DNA of 64,000 nucleotides from Saururus chinensis (taxonomy: Eukaryota > Streptophyta > Magnoliopsida > Piperales > Saururaceae), in the NCBI GenBank assembly GCA_035235625.1, contig CP141141.1, forward strand, positions 10,475,968 to 10,539,967, written 5' to 3'. Position 1 is the stretch's first letter, and every line of letters begins with the position of its first letter. Below are positions 35,015 through 47,425 of this stretch, in pieces. A program made the translations under genes and the position numbers. The notes beneath the pieces are model-generated. The model searched no databases, was not told the DNA's origin, and saw nothing but the letters and a program-made list of their open reading frames with translations.

Positions 35015-35879
35015 GAAGTTGTCATGCCCTGTCACACCTGAACCCGGTCCAAAGATGCAGGACGTAGCACGACGAAGTGGGGTTGCAGAAAACTAAGGGT
35101 GGTTCTCATCGAAGTACAAAATACGTGTCTTTTGTGCAAAAACAAATGACGGGAAGGAAAAAAGATTAATTAACAATCTTAATCTAACACAATACTTATA
35201 ATATCTAAAATGAACATAATCTCAAACCTTAGGGCTACAACATATCAAAAGTCATCATATACTAACTAAAGCATGAAACAAAGTTAAGTATAAGGTTATT
35301 ATATTATATAACAAGTCTAAAACAACACAACATCTAGCCACCCTCTTATGACGCATGACTATTCTCAAGCTTAATATAAAGACCATCCAAAGTACCTTTA
35401 TGACATATTATACAACCACAAAACAAAATCACAAATAAAAATGGATGAACTTAGCTTAGTAAGGGTTTTAAAACAAAACATAAGCCTATGATAATGCTAC
35501 ATACATTCTTAATTTAAATATGCATCACTTATCCATTCCCTGCACTTATGCATCATAAGATAAATCACATTCTATATACACATTCACACCACCTGTGTAT
35601 CATGAGATAAATTACATTCTATATAGACATTCACATCACCTATGTCTCATAGGTTCATTCATAATTCATAATACATGTGCACACATTTGAAATCATTTAA
35701 ATCTCATTATTCATTTACATCTTTCATGATACAAGCATCAATATTCATATTCACCCTATATAATCAAGCATATCAAACCACATTCCATCCTACATATTTA
35801 AGTATAATCATGTCATATGCACAATGTATAATATAAGCATCATTGTTCCCACACACTATAACAAAATGTAATATTAGCA

Positions 35880-36420
35880 ACATAAATACATGAGTCGCTA
35901 AAAACTACTACTTGCCACGCATAAAAAAAGTTGTAAAAAAGTTAACTATTGGTGATGCTCTTTATTAACTGTCGCTAATAGTCATATATTAGTGACACTT
36001 CATAAAGAGCGTTGTTCATATTAACTGTATTAGTGATGTTTTATAATAAACGTCGCTAATAGTTATGCTATTAGCGACACTTTAAATAAGCATGACTAAA
36101 AGATCTATATTTTAAATAAAAAAGAAAAAATCATAACTATTAGCAACGCTTTTTATTAAGAGTCGCTAATAGTTTCAACAATAGCGATGCTTGTTCATAA
36201 GCATCGCTAATAGTTAATCTATTACCGATGCTTATGAAAACCATCACTATTAGTTATAAATGTAAAGTCAAAAATAAAAAAATTCAAAACTATTAGCGAC
36301 ACTTTTTCATAAGCATCACAAATAGTATTAACAATAGCGATGATTTTCTATAAGTGTCGCTAATAGTTATATTATTAGTGACGCTTTTAATAAAGCATTG
36401 CTAATAGCTTTATGAATTAA
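35880..36420. repeat. Left subterminal TAGCGACGC array of the CACTA element
   Basis: Many direct and inverted copies of TATTAGCGACGC / GCGTCGCTAATA and variants, often paired as inverted repeats around short A/T spacers. Confidence 0.85.
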
Positions 36421-36659
36421 TGTTATTTAATAAATAATTATATAATAAATAAATATTAAAAAAATTAAAATAAACTTCTTAAATATAATATAATTAATTC
36501 AAAATTTATTATTTGTATATATAATAAATAAATATTAAATTTTTAGTAAAAGGTAGTATCAATAATATATATATATATATATATATTAAATTTTAACTAT
36601 TTAATTATATATAATATATTTTATTTCTTAAATTTTCTTATTAATTTTAAAATATCATT

Positions 36660-36968
36660 TACAATAAAAGAGAGAGTGAAGAGAGGAGAGAGAGAAGAGA
36701 GGAGAGGAGAGTGAGTGAGGAGAAAGAGGGAAAAGAGAGATAGAGGAGAGGAGAGAAAGAGGAGAGAGAGGGTAGCTAGGGAGAGGGTGAGGAGAGAGAA
36801 AGTGAGGAGAGAGAGAGGGTGAGGAGAGAGAGGAGAGATAGTGGGGAGAGAGAGGGAGGAGAGATAGAGGGAGAGAGAGAGAGAGGCCGAGAGACATAGA
36901 GGGGAGAGAGGAGAGAGTGAGAGTAGGGAGAGAGAGTGAGGGGAGAGAGGAAAAAGAGAGAGGGAGAG
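36660..36968 (+). repeat. GA-rich purine tract
   Basis: Almost uninterrupted A/G with 'gagagagagg' words. A similar tract fills 37197-37452. The Leu/Ser/Pro frames on the opposite strand are low-complexity artefacts. A (TA)n run precedes it at about 36566-36590. Confidence 0.85.
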
Positions 36969-37196
36969 GAAAAAAAATTTAATTATAAATTATTATTAAA
37001 AAAATTTAAATTTTTTTTATATTAGTTACACATTACTAATACCTTAAAGTATTAGTGACACATAAGTATATGTGTCACTAATACATAAGGGTAGTAGCGA
37101 CACATATATGTAAGCGTCACTACTACCTAGTGTATTAGCGACACATACACTTATGCGTTGCTAATAATTTTTTTTTTTAAATTAAAATAAAAAGGA

Positions 37197-37452
37197 TAGT
37201 GGGGAGAGAGAGATGGGGGAGAGAGAGGCTGAGGAGAGAGAGAAAGAGGGGAGAGAAAAGGGAGAGAGAGGGTGAGGAGAGAGAGTGAGGAGAGAGAGAT
37301 AGGGAAGATAGAGAGAGAAAGAGGAGAGAGAGGGTGAGGAGAGAAAGATAGGGAAGATAGAGGAGAAATAGTATAGTGAGAGGAGAGAGAGAGATAGGGA
37401 CAGAGAGAATAAAGAGAAAGAGACTAAGGAGAGGAGGAGAAGGAGGAGAGAG
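37197..37452 (+). repeat. GA-rich purine tract, second block, target of LTR-F
   Basis: Repeats of 'gagagagggtgaggagagag' type words. LTR-F inserted at its right end, and the tract resumes as 'gagggagacaagaaag' at 40673. Confidence 0.8.
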
Positions 37453-40400
37453 TGTAATGACCCGGATTTTTCCGCGGTTTCTACTTGTTCTGTGGAAAAT
37501 AAATCAAGTTGTCCCTTATATTTAATTTATATTTGTTCCGTATATGTATGTATACGTGTGTTACGTTTGGAGCTTAAGAGTAAATGGAGAGGTTTGCATA
37601 TAAATTAAACCTTTGGCTTGAAGAGAAGGTTTCGACGCGCAAAAAGAGGTTTTGCACCTAAAATATACGTTTGGCACGTAAGTAGAGGCTTTGGTGCATA
37701 AAATAAAGCTTCACCGTGCAAAGGGAAGCTTCGGTGTGAAAAGGGTGGGCCCGAGGTTTATTAGCATTTGGGCGCGTTAGAGGCGGCGTGGCGCGTGTAC
37801 GGGAGCGGCAACGGGTAAAAAGAGACACTGAGGTGTGAAAATATTGAAAAGCATATAAAGATTTAATTAAAACCATATAAAAGAATAGTGAATCGTGGCT
37901 TTCCAGCCACGACCACTATTCACTCCAGAACTCCAGTAAGAATTTCAGTCCGGGAAGAAAAAACGAGGGCTTTTCCAGACCCTTCATCGCGCCTCCTCCT
38001 TGGTCGGAATCCGTTGTTTCTTACCGGATCTCGCTTCACCCGGCCGCCATGAGTCCGGTGGTACTGACTAGAGCTTCCGCCGTCTCCTCCTTGCTCCTCC
38101 TCGCACTACCGGATTTTGGCTCGGTTTCCACTCTTTTGGCCCTTGGAGTGTCGGGGCTTCGTTTGGTGACCGTCGTGCGCCGTTTCTGGCCGGCCACCAC
38201 CTCTCCACCCCTCCTCCGATCAGAGGCTTCCTCCCCAAGCCCTTCTTTCTCCTCTCCGACCTTCCTCCCATCCACCGTCCCCTGTTTTTGCACCCAAAAG
38301 CTCACACCGGGAAGCAAGAACCTTGCTGTCCAGCAGTCGTGTGGCCTTGCCGGCGGCCGTGGCTGGCCACCCTCGCCTTGTTTCTCCTCCTCCTCACCTC
38401 TCTACCTTAAATCACGCCCCTCCAGCCCTTGTATGTGGGTTTTGGCCTCCGGAACCACGATTGTCAACCTCTACCCGGTACGGTTTTGGCTTCCAGCGAT
38501 TCGCCACGACGCCCGGTGATTGATGGTGGAGCTAGACACCACACAAAATTTGGATTTGCATATCAGCCCTTTTGGGTGCAGTGTCCACCCCCGACCACCT
38601 CTTGTACACGTCAACGGGAGGCACGGAGATCGACGGGTGTTGAGTCGGGACCGAACCATTTTCATCGTGTAAACCCCGGCAAGCTTGCGGCACTTTCGCA
38701 CCCAGGGGCAGCTCGTTTATAGAAAGCGACGCTTGGGTTCGCCGAAGTTGCCACTAACGCCACTACAGTTGTGCGCCCCGACAACACCGTACGCCCGGGA
38801 AGCGAGGTAGGGGGCATTGAATTTGTAATTCCATCGTAGTGTGCTTGGTATGTTAGAATACATGCTAGGGCCAATTTAATTACATGCTTCATAACGAGTA
38901 ATGCTATGGATATCGCGTGTAATGGTGTGATATTAGTTTATGCTAATGCTAATTAAATGACATGTTATTGGCTTGACAAATGATGGATGTATAGGTTTGC
39001 AGGGTAATTATTTGCATGCTAGTAGGATAATTTATCTGCATGCGTATGCAATGGTTTATGCATATGATGGATGTGTTATAATCGTAAGTAGGGTTTGGTT
39101 AGATGTGTGTGGATGGACAAATACATACGGAATGGTGGATGTTTATATCGATGGTATCGATATGTGTACGCTTGATGGGCTGAAATTAGTTTGGATTGGA
39201 TTAGGCTTTGATGCCATGAGCGGAAAGCTTCAGGGTTCTCGGGGAAAACAAACGTAGTTTTGAGTTTATTGAGAGACTTTATGATAGTATGATTTCAGAG
39301 GAAAATTACTCGAGTATAAAGTATTTAATTCAAACTGGAATGTTAAGTAAAACTAAAATGTTAACCTTATGAGTTTGAGACTTTAGTAGTTTGACGGATT
39401 AAGTTCCGTGGTTGAGCTAGCCGGTGATTAATCGGCTAAGCATTTCTCCTGTCTAGCCATGGTGTGTATCCTACGAGAGTTTGTCTGTGTACTGTAATTA
39501 AGCCCAGACGGTTAATGCTCTATTGAGAGCACCGTATGATTCCGCCCTAGAGTGGCACTATATGAATTCTGCCCAAGAGTGGCATTGGCACTATAAGACC
39601 CTAAAGTATGGGCAATTGTATGACCCTAATGTGTGGCCGTTTATGTTTGCGCGCTTAGGTAAGTAGTATCATGGAACTACTCTTACCTGTTTGATCCTGT
39701 GCCCCATGAGCATAGGTGTACCTTGCCTTCGGAAAAGTCCATGGTGTCTAGTACTCTCTGGACGTTAAGGTGACGCCCCAGTGGCATTCCTTTCCGTTGA
39801 CGCTGGAGCTTATTAGTTTGATAATGAGCTCTAGGTGTCGATTGTAAGTGTATGTGTTGAGTATGACTGTAAGAGCAGGACTGTAAGTGTAAGAGTTAAG
39901 TAGGACTGTAAGTGTATGTACATGCATAGGATTGTGTGGTAAAATGGAACGAACATGAGTTCGTGATATGTGTGTGGTCATGAGCATCATATTTTGATTT
40001 TGAGAGACTTTGATTGCCATGTTTTGTTGCTTCATGTTATGTTTCATGAAGGCAACTACGTTTGGGCTTACAAGTTCATTGTTTAGAAATCCCCTACTGG
40101 GTATTTTCTACTGAGTATGAAAATACTCACTTTCCCTCTACTAAATTTCAGATCCTCCAGTGACTTCTGCGGGTCCTAGCACGAGAGCTTCGTAGGCGGG
40201 ACTTAGTTTTGGAGGAGAGGACAAACTTGCGGACTTCAGGTCGATTTTTGACTGTTTAGTTTCTTTTGTTTAGTTATGCCACGATCTGATGCAAATTTTG
40301 AGTATACATGTATTGGGCGAGTTGAGAGCTTATGCATGTATTATTTTGGACTTGCATATGGACTGTTTATATTGGGACCGTTATCAGACTTGTACTCGGC

Positions 40401-40672
40401 TATGCCTGGGAGATCTGTATTTAAGCCCATGGCCATGGCACTCGTGTTTTTATGTGTGTTTGTTTGATCTCATGCCCGGGTGTTTAGTTGGTGTGTTTTG
40501 ATGATTTAAAAGAAAGTTTAAGGTTGTGTGATTTTAAATTGATGATGTGAGCAATATAAAATGTTTTCACAGGTTTCGATTTTTGTCAATTTTCACAAAA
40601 TACAACCGTTATATTGCAAAAAATTTTCATGAAATTTACTGGAAAATGGTTTGAAAAACCCGGGCTGTGACA
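37453..40672 (+). mobile_element. LTR-F: 3.2 kb solo LTR nested in the CACTA element
   Basis: Starts TGTAATGACCCGG and ends ...CCCGGGCTGTGACA, flanked by gagag (37448-37452) and gaggg (40673-40677). It is homologous along its length to LTR-C but without that copy's expanded minisatellites. A TATA-like CATATAAAAG is at about 37874-37883, followed at once by a hairpin. The GC-rich block 37980-38520 has open frames on both strands with no recognisable domain. No primer-binding site follows, hence a solo LTR. It is the youngest layer of this nest. Confidence 0.78.
37883..37921 (+). repeat. Hairpin just downstream of the LTR-F TATA-like box
   Basis: GAATAGTG pairs with CACTATTC and TCGTGGCT pairs with AGCCACGA, around a TTCC loop with a small internal bulge (AA opposite C). 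It would fall at or near the 5' end of an LTR transcript. Confidence 0.82.
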
Positions 40673-40769
40673 GAGGGAGACAAGAAAGAGAAAGGGGAAA
40701 TTTTAATTTATATTTTTAATTTTTTATTATATTATTATATTTTAAAAATAATAAATAAATAAAATAAAA

Positions 40770-41430
40770 TGTATTAGTGACAGATACGACGAGTATGCAT
40801 CTCTATTACCTTATACTTTATTTATATTACTTTTAAAATATATAGAGAGAGAAAAAGGAGGGAGGATATAGAGAGAGAGAGGAGAGAGAGAAGGTTAGAG
40901 TGTAGAGAGAGAGAAGAGGATGAGAGAGACAGAGTGGATAGAGAGAAGAGAGGGGTAGCGGAGGAGAGAGGGTGTATTTTTTTTAAATATTATGCAATTA
41001 GTTTTTTTTTTAAGTTGATCTTTTAGCGACGCTTGTAAGCGAGCGTTGCTAATAGCATAAGTAATTGGGACACTAATTCTTATGTGTCACAATTACATAT
41101 GCTATTAGTGCGCTCATGGCGAGCGTTTCTAAAAGCAATCGTTTTTTTATAAAAAAACTAAACCTACTAGCGACACTCGGTATAGAGCGTAGCTAATAGT
41201 ATAAGTAATGGCGATGCTAATTGTTTAGTGTAACAAATATTTATACTATTAGCGACGTTCCTTCCGAGCATCACTAATAGCTTTATTTTAAAAAAGAAAC
41301 TTAAAACTTTTAGTGACGCTCAGAGGAGAGCATCGCTAATAGTATATGTAATTGTGACGCTAATTCTTATGCGTCGCAAATACATTGCTATTAGCGACGC
41401 CAACTTCCGAGCGTCGCTAATAGCCTTATA
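40770..41430. repeat. Internal TAGCGACGC-type arrays of the CACTA element
   Basis: Inverted pairs such as 'tagcgacgcttgtaagc' and 'gagcgttgctaatagc' recur about every 60-90 bases from 41020. GA-rich DNA lies at 40850-40970. Confidence 0.8.
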
Positions 41431-41454
41431 TTTATCAAAATAAAAAATATATAT

Positions 41455-41710
41455 TCCCTCTCTCTTCCCTTCTTTCTCCTCTTTTCTATCTACTCTATCT
41501 CTCTCCTCCCTCTCTCTCTACCCTCTCTCTACTCTCTCTCTCTCTCTTCTCTTTTCTCTCTCCCCCTCTCTCTTTCTCTTTTCTCTCTCCCCCTCTCTCT
41601 TCTCTTTTCTCTCTCCTCTCTCTCTTCTCTTTTCTCTCTCCTCTCTCTCTTCTCTTTTATCTCTCTTCCATTTTTTCTCTCTCCTCACTTTCCCTCTCTC
41701 TTTCCCCCTT
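41455..41710 (-). repeat. CT-rich tract
   Basis: Long pyrimidine run with several 'ctctctcttctcttttctct' repeats, the strand-mirror of the GA tracts on the left side of the element. Confidence 0.85.
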
Positions 41711-42039
41711 TTTGGACACTTCCACTCGAAGCATTGCAAAAACTTTTGCGCAGGTGAATATCGTTTGCGAGCTCCATTATATCACTCCTCGCCTGCTAAC
41801 CATGCGCGACGACCAACCATGTGCGATTGCCCCCCAGCGACCACCCCCCTGTGACAGGCCCTTTAAGAGAAGCCTCTCGACGACTGCTCCCCTCCCTCTC
41901 TCCCTAGTTCCCCCCTCCTCGCCCGCCGACAACCCCCCGGCAACCACTCCTCGATGATTGCCCCACGGAGACCAGGCCCCCGACAACCGCTCCCCTCTCT
42001 CTCCCCTGTCCCCCCTCCCACTCCTTCCCCTCCTCCCTT

Positions 42040-42740
<701 letters not shown>

Positions 42741-42769
42741 ACCACTAGCTGTTTTTTTTTTAATTTTAA

Positions 42770-43430
42770 CATTTTTAGCGATACTTCTAAAATCGTCGCT
42801 AAAGCTTATTTTATTTATTTATTATTTTTTAATGTATTAGCAATGCTTTCTAAAGCATCGCTCATACACATATTTTTTTAAAATACGTTTTTTCATTAGC
42901 TGCACTTTTCATAAGTATCGCTAATAATTTATTTTTTATTCTTTTTAAAATATTTTTTATCTTAGCGATGATTATGACTATGCGCCACTAATAAGTTATT
43001 TTTTAATATTTTTTCTATTAGAGACGCATAACAAAGCATCACTAATAATCAATTATTAGCCACACTTATTATTATGCATCACTAATAAGTTATTTTTTAT
43101 TTTTTTTAACATGTTTTATATATTAGCGACACTTAATAAAGCGTCACTAATAACCAATTATTAGTGACACTTATTTTTATATGTCGCTAATAATTTACTA
43201 TTAGCTACACTTTTTTATGCATCACATAAGTAAAATAATTAGAGACATAAAGCTAAACGTTGCTAATGTTAGACTATTAGCGACGCTTAGTGATATGTGT
43301 CGCTAATGAGCAATAACAATTGCAGTTTTATTGACGCATTTTGTGATGCTTTTTATGCGTCGCTAATTGGCATTAATGGCACTTAGAGTACTATTAGCAA
43401 CACTTAAAAATGTCACTAATAGTAGTATTT
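42770..43430. repeat. Right subterminal TAGCGACGC array of the CACTA element
   Basis: Dense direct and inverted copies of the same word as at the left end, up to the terminal repeat. Confidence 0.85.
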
Positions 43431-45530
43431 GTTATAGTGACAACCAATGTCAATGAGTATTATAATCTATACACATGCATAAACCATATGGTGAATGTCT
43501 AACAATTGAGAAAACAATACTACTTATCCCAGCCAAAGCACAAGAATATCTTCTTACCATAAAAATCCTAACAAGGAAATCCTATATAGTTTAGGTAAAT
43601 CCCTAATGGGAAAGTACCTAGTAGTAAGCCAGTGAACACAAACAAACCAGCCTGAATCTCTAAATAACACATCAATTTAACTCATTATAGCAAATATGCT
43701 CTTCTCACATAGGGAGAAAACTCATCCTCAAAGGCACATGAAACCCCGTCCTTTCAGACATAAAACTGATTTGATAAACCTCTGATGCTGCTAATCCAAA
43801 AAACTATGACATCAAATAGATTAATCACATTTAAACACGAGTAATCTTTGCTTACAAGTCATTCTCATTATGCAGGCGACATGAAACATATGTGAGGAAT
43901 GTTTAATGAATATAAGCATAGGTAAACATACTCTAATTGGACATAATATGCATGAAACATGGTCTATTTGTGACAAATAAAATCATATAAACATAAGTAG
44001 AAATATACATACATGGTCATATTCATGTTTAAGCTAAAACGTGTGGAATATGGTTCATCTATAATTAGTGACATGTGCAAGTATTCATAATTTGTCATGG
44101 GTTTATTCTATTAGAATCGTGGAGTAATTACGAAGAAATCATCAAAATACAAATTTTAAAAAAAGTAGAGCATCATGTAAAACCTAGACAAGTATAGTCA
44201 TCTTCATGCTAAAGTTAGATCGCGTTCGAGGAAGGTTCATATGTAATTAAGATGACAATTATAAGTATTCATAACTCATCATAGCCATAGAGAATAAGAA
44301 TCATGAGAAGAGAACAAAAAATAGGCCAAAATCAACAAAAATAACCATAAATTGCAAAACTATTGTTTGGTCGTTCGAACGGCCTTGTAGCATGTTTGAA
44401 TGTCTAGTCATTCGAATAGTCTATTTGCCCATTTGATAGTTAGAACAATTTATTTATTTTTAGTTCGTCTTCCACCTCTCAAAATTCAAACAAAAAACAT
44501 TCCAAAATTTCATAGAAATTTTAAAATCACCATAAAATATTATATAATCAAATTCTAAGCCTATAACATGATTGATCTAATCATTTTCATGCTTAATCAT
44601 ACCAAAATAACCACAAATTGCATGTTTTTAATAAATCACCATTATACATCAAGATGATGCAAAAGCTCAAATAAACTTATAATCATGACATTCCAATGAA
44701 GAAAACCACTAAAGGTAAAAACCCTTAATCTCTAACAAGCTTGTGAATCCCTTGAAAGAGCTTTAACCTCAAGAAATCCTACCCAAAAATTAGGTTTTTT
44801 AGTTAAACATAATTAAAACTAGCTACTAGACTCAAATCAACCTAAGAAATAATAGATTCAAAACCTCCTTAGGTTAAAAATAAAAATAACATAATTAGGG
44901 TTCTAAATTGGAATTAAAAATATGATTTCAATGGAAGAAAACTAAGAATCAAAATAGGAGATGTGAAGATAGGGATGATTAAGGCAAAAATTAAAAGATT
45001 AAGGGTGATTAAGGGGGGAAAACCTCACCTTATGAAGGGTTTCTCCTTTGGGAAATTGGGGTAGAGCTAGTCTCTTTACTATTCTCAACCCTTCCCCATT
45101 TGGTAAATGATTAGGGTTTTTCTTTTTATTGTAAGGCTTATGGGCCAATAATTGAATTGTTGGGTTAGAAAATAGGTAAAAATGCCCTCAGTGACTATTC
45201 AAGTACATTTTTGACCCAAAAATGAATTTATTTATACTTAAACCCACTTAGACAAATTAATAGAAGGTAGAAGGCTAAATTGGGTAGCACACCATGCCAC
45301 ATGAACATGGGTCCCACGGTGGGGCCTACTCCTATGACCACGAAAAAATGAAAAGAAAATGTCTTTAAATAGGTAAAAATTTGGGTAAATCAAGCTTGAC
45401 ACTGATGCTCATAAAATAAAATTAAACCCTAAGAAGTTTATAATTAAACTAATCCATTACTCCAAAAATCAAACCAAACCGACAAACAAACAAAATTCAT
45501 ACAATTAAAAAGGAAATTTAGAGATCTACA

Positions 45531-46830
45531 AGAAGTAGAAGTGGAAGAGATGATGGAGGGCGAAGGTGCAGTAGATGATGAGAGTGGTGGAGTGGGAAAT
45601 AAGGTGGAGTAATTGAAACAAATAGAGCATGATTAGGGTTGGGTAAGGGGGGAGGAGGAAGTAACATATGAGTGGATTATGATGGTGATGTTGGAGAGGC
45701 ACTAAGTGTTTTATATGGGAATCCATTTTCGTTGAAGATGGCATGGCAACTGATGAAAATGTGCCCAATGATTGGATTGAGACAATGATATCATTTATGG
45801 TTGGGAGAATATCCAATGAAGATTCAATGAATGGATCAAAGCTGAAATTTGTTGGTGTTGTATGGATGGATGTATGGAAAACAAGAACACCCAAGAATGT
45901 GAGGATGTGTATAATCTGGAGGATGATGGTAGAGACGTTGATAAGGAGAGATGTTTTATAGAGACTTGGATGGTAGGCGGTTGATGATAAAAATGGTAGT
46001 TGTGTAGACATCCAGCCATAGATGAAGGGGTAGAGGGGCATATATAATCATAGAGAAACCTAACTCTACAACATGATGGTGTTTTCTTTCGGGGATGCCA
46101 TTTTGATCTGGTGTGTGCAGGTATCTAAAACAGTGAGATATGCCATGGGCAGTGAGATAGGCTGAGAATTGGGAGCTAAGCTTGTAAATTCATCACCTTT
46201 GTCATTTTGGAGAGTTCGGATGTTACAATTGAATTGATGCACAACTATAAGTAGAAAGGTTTGAAAGATAATGAAGCTATCAAATGTGCGGTGAATTGGA
46301 AAAAAACCAAGTATAGTGAGAATAGGCATCAACAAAAGTAATGTAATAGCATGTTCCATTAATGACAAAGCCCCATACATCAATAAATAGGAGTTCTAAA
46401 GCCTGAGAAGCAATAAAATATGATGAAGAAAAGGGAAGCTTAGTATCCTTGTTTATAGCACAACTATTACAAAACGACATAGTAGATGGTGATTTCAGTG
46501 ATAGATGTCTAGTGTGATTATGAAGTCATAGAACTTCAGAGGAAACATGACCAATACAAAGATGAAAATGGTCGATAGATGTTTTGGTGGAGAGGAGAGG
46601 AGTGGCAGTGGAACTGACAGAGGTGGAGAGGAGTGAGAGTGAGAGTGGTGCATGGAAAAAGTTCTCAAAGGTAATATTGGAGGTACTTTGATTATTAATA
46701 GCGGTGGCAAAGGCTTCATAGTCTAGAGGAAAACCTTGGAGGGCAAAGTCGATGAGGTCAGACTTAGGGTATTGGCAAACAATCATGGCTAAGGAATGGG
46801 TTAAGTTTTTATATGAGAAATGAAATTATG
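45531..46830 (-). pseudogene. Copia-2 integrase and gag remnants (right part)
   Basis: On the minus strand 46280-46480 encodes 'ELLFIDVWG' and 'YYITFVDAYSHYTWFF', the integrase core start. 46066-46383 contains 'FQTFLLIVVHQFNC' and 'QNDKGDEF', the second catalytic Asp region. 46526-46786 holds 'CQYPKSDLIDFALQGFPLDYEAFA', a Gag fragment, followed by a CIGHVS piece like the pre-integrase domain. 45526-46041 carries the integrase tail. Large deletions and frameshifts are present. The sequence stops at the start of Copia-3. Confidence 0.78.
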
Positions 46831-46837
46831 ATAAGCA

Positions 46838-47117
46838 TGTTAGAATATATGAGAAAAATGTATTATAATTGGCTAATACTGATTATTAAAACTTCGTGTA
46901 CATTTTAGTCTTTAGAGTCTGATTGGATTTGGTTGTGGTCAATTCAGATTTGGAATTAAAAATATGTTTTAAAAATTCAAGGTTGAAGACTACATTGAGT
47001 GTCAAAGGTTTGAAGGTATGATACACATAGTCACGCAAACAAATCACTTAGAATTAAATAGAAACATTTGGTTAGTGTGATTTTGGAAGTTTTGAAACAA
47101 TTAAGGTCAAAATCTAG
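46838..47117 (+). mobile_element. Copia-3 5' LTR, first 280 bases
   Basis: TGTTAGAATATATGAG start and a body matching 1503-1790 ('tgtattataattggct', 'ggttgtggtcaattcagattt'). It is cut at 47117 by an LTR fragment in the opposite orientation. Confidence 0.7.
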
Positions 47118-47425
47118 TGTCACGACTTGAATTTTCAAAACCTTTTTTAATAGCATGAATGGTAAATCATGATGAATTTTTTTTCTCTTCTTAAATACAA
47201 AATAAATCATTTGATTAAATATCTAGGTCATGATAACTAGGGTACACAAATATGAATATTAAAACATATGATATTACTACACGTGTCAAAAATCTATAAA
47301 TAGCAGGTTGACCCTCTAAGTACAAGTTTGTCATCCGTCTAAAAATAAATAACTATGTAAAGTTGGCACTCACTCTAGTAAATTGAATTATCTAAAAAAA
47401 TACAAAAGTAAGAAACTAAATCCTT
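47118..47425 (-). repeat. Fragment of an LTR-A-family LTR
   Basis: TGTCACGACTTGAATTTTC onward matches 3144-3450 nearly line for line ('ttttcaaaaccttttt', 'taaatatctaggtcatgata', 'gacgtgtcaaaaatc' type words). The rest of the LTR, the end of the Copia-3 LTR and the start of gag are missing, so a deletion removed them together. Confidence 0.75.

Noticed and set aside
36655-36897. Leu/Ser/Pro-rich minus-strand frame resembling a signal peptide protein
   Set aside because: It is the complement of a GA-rich tract.
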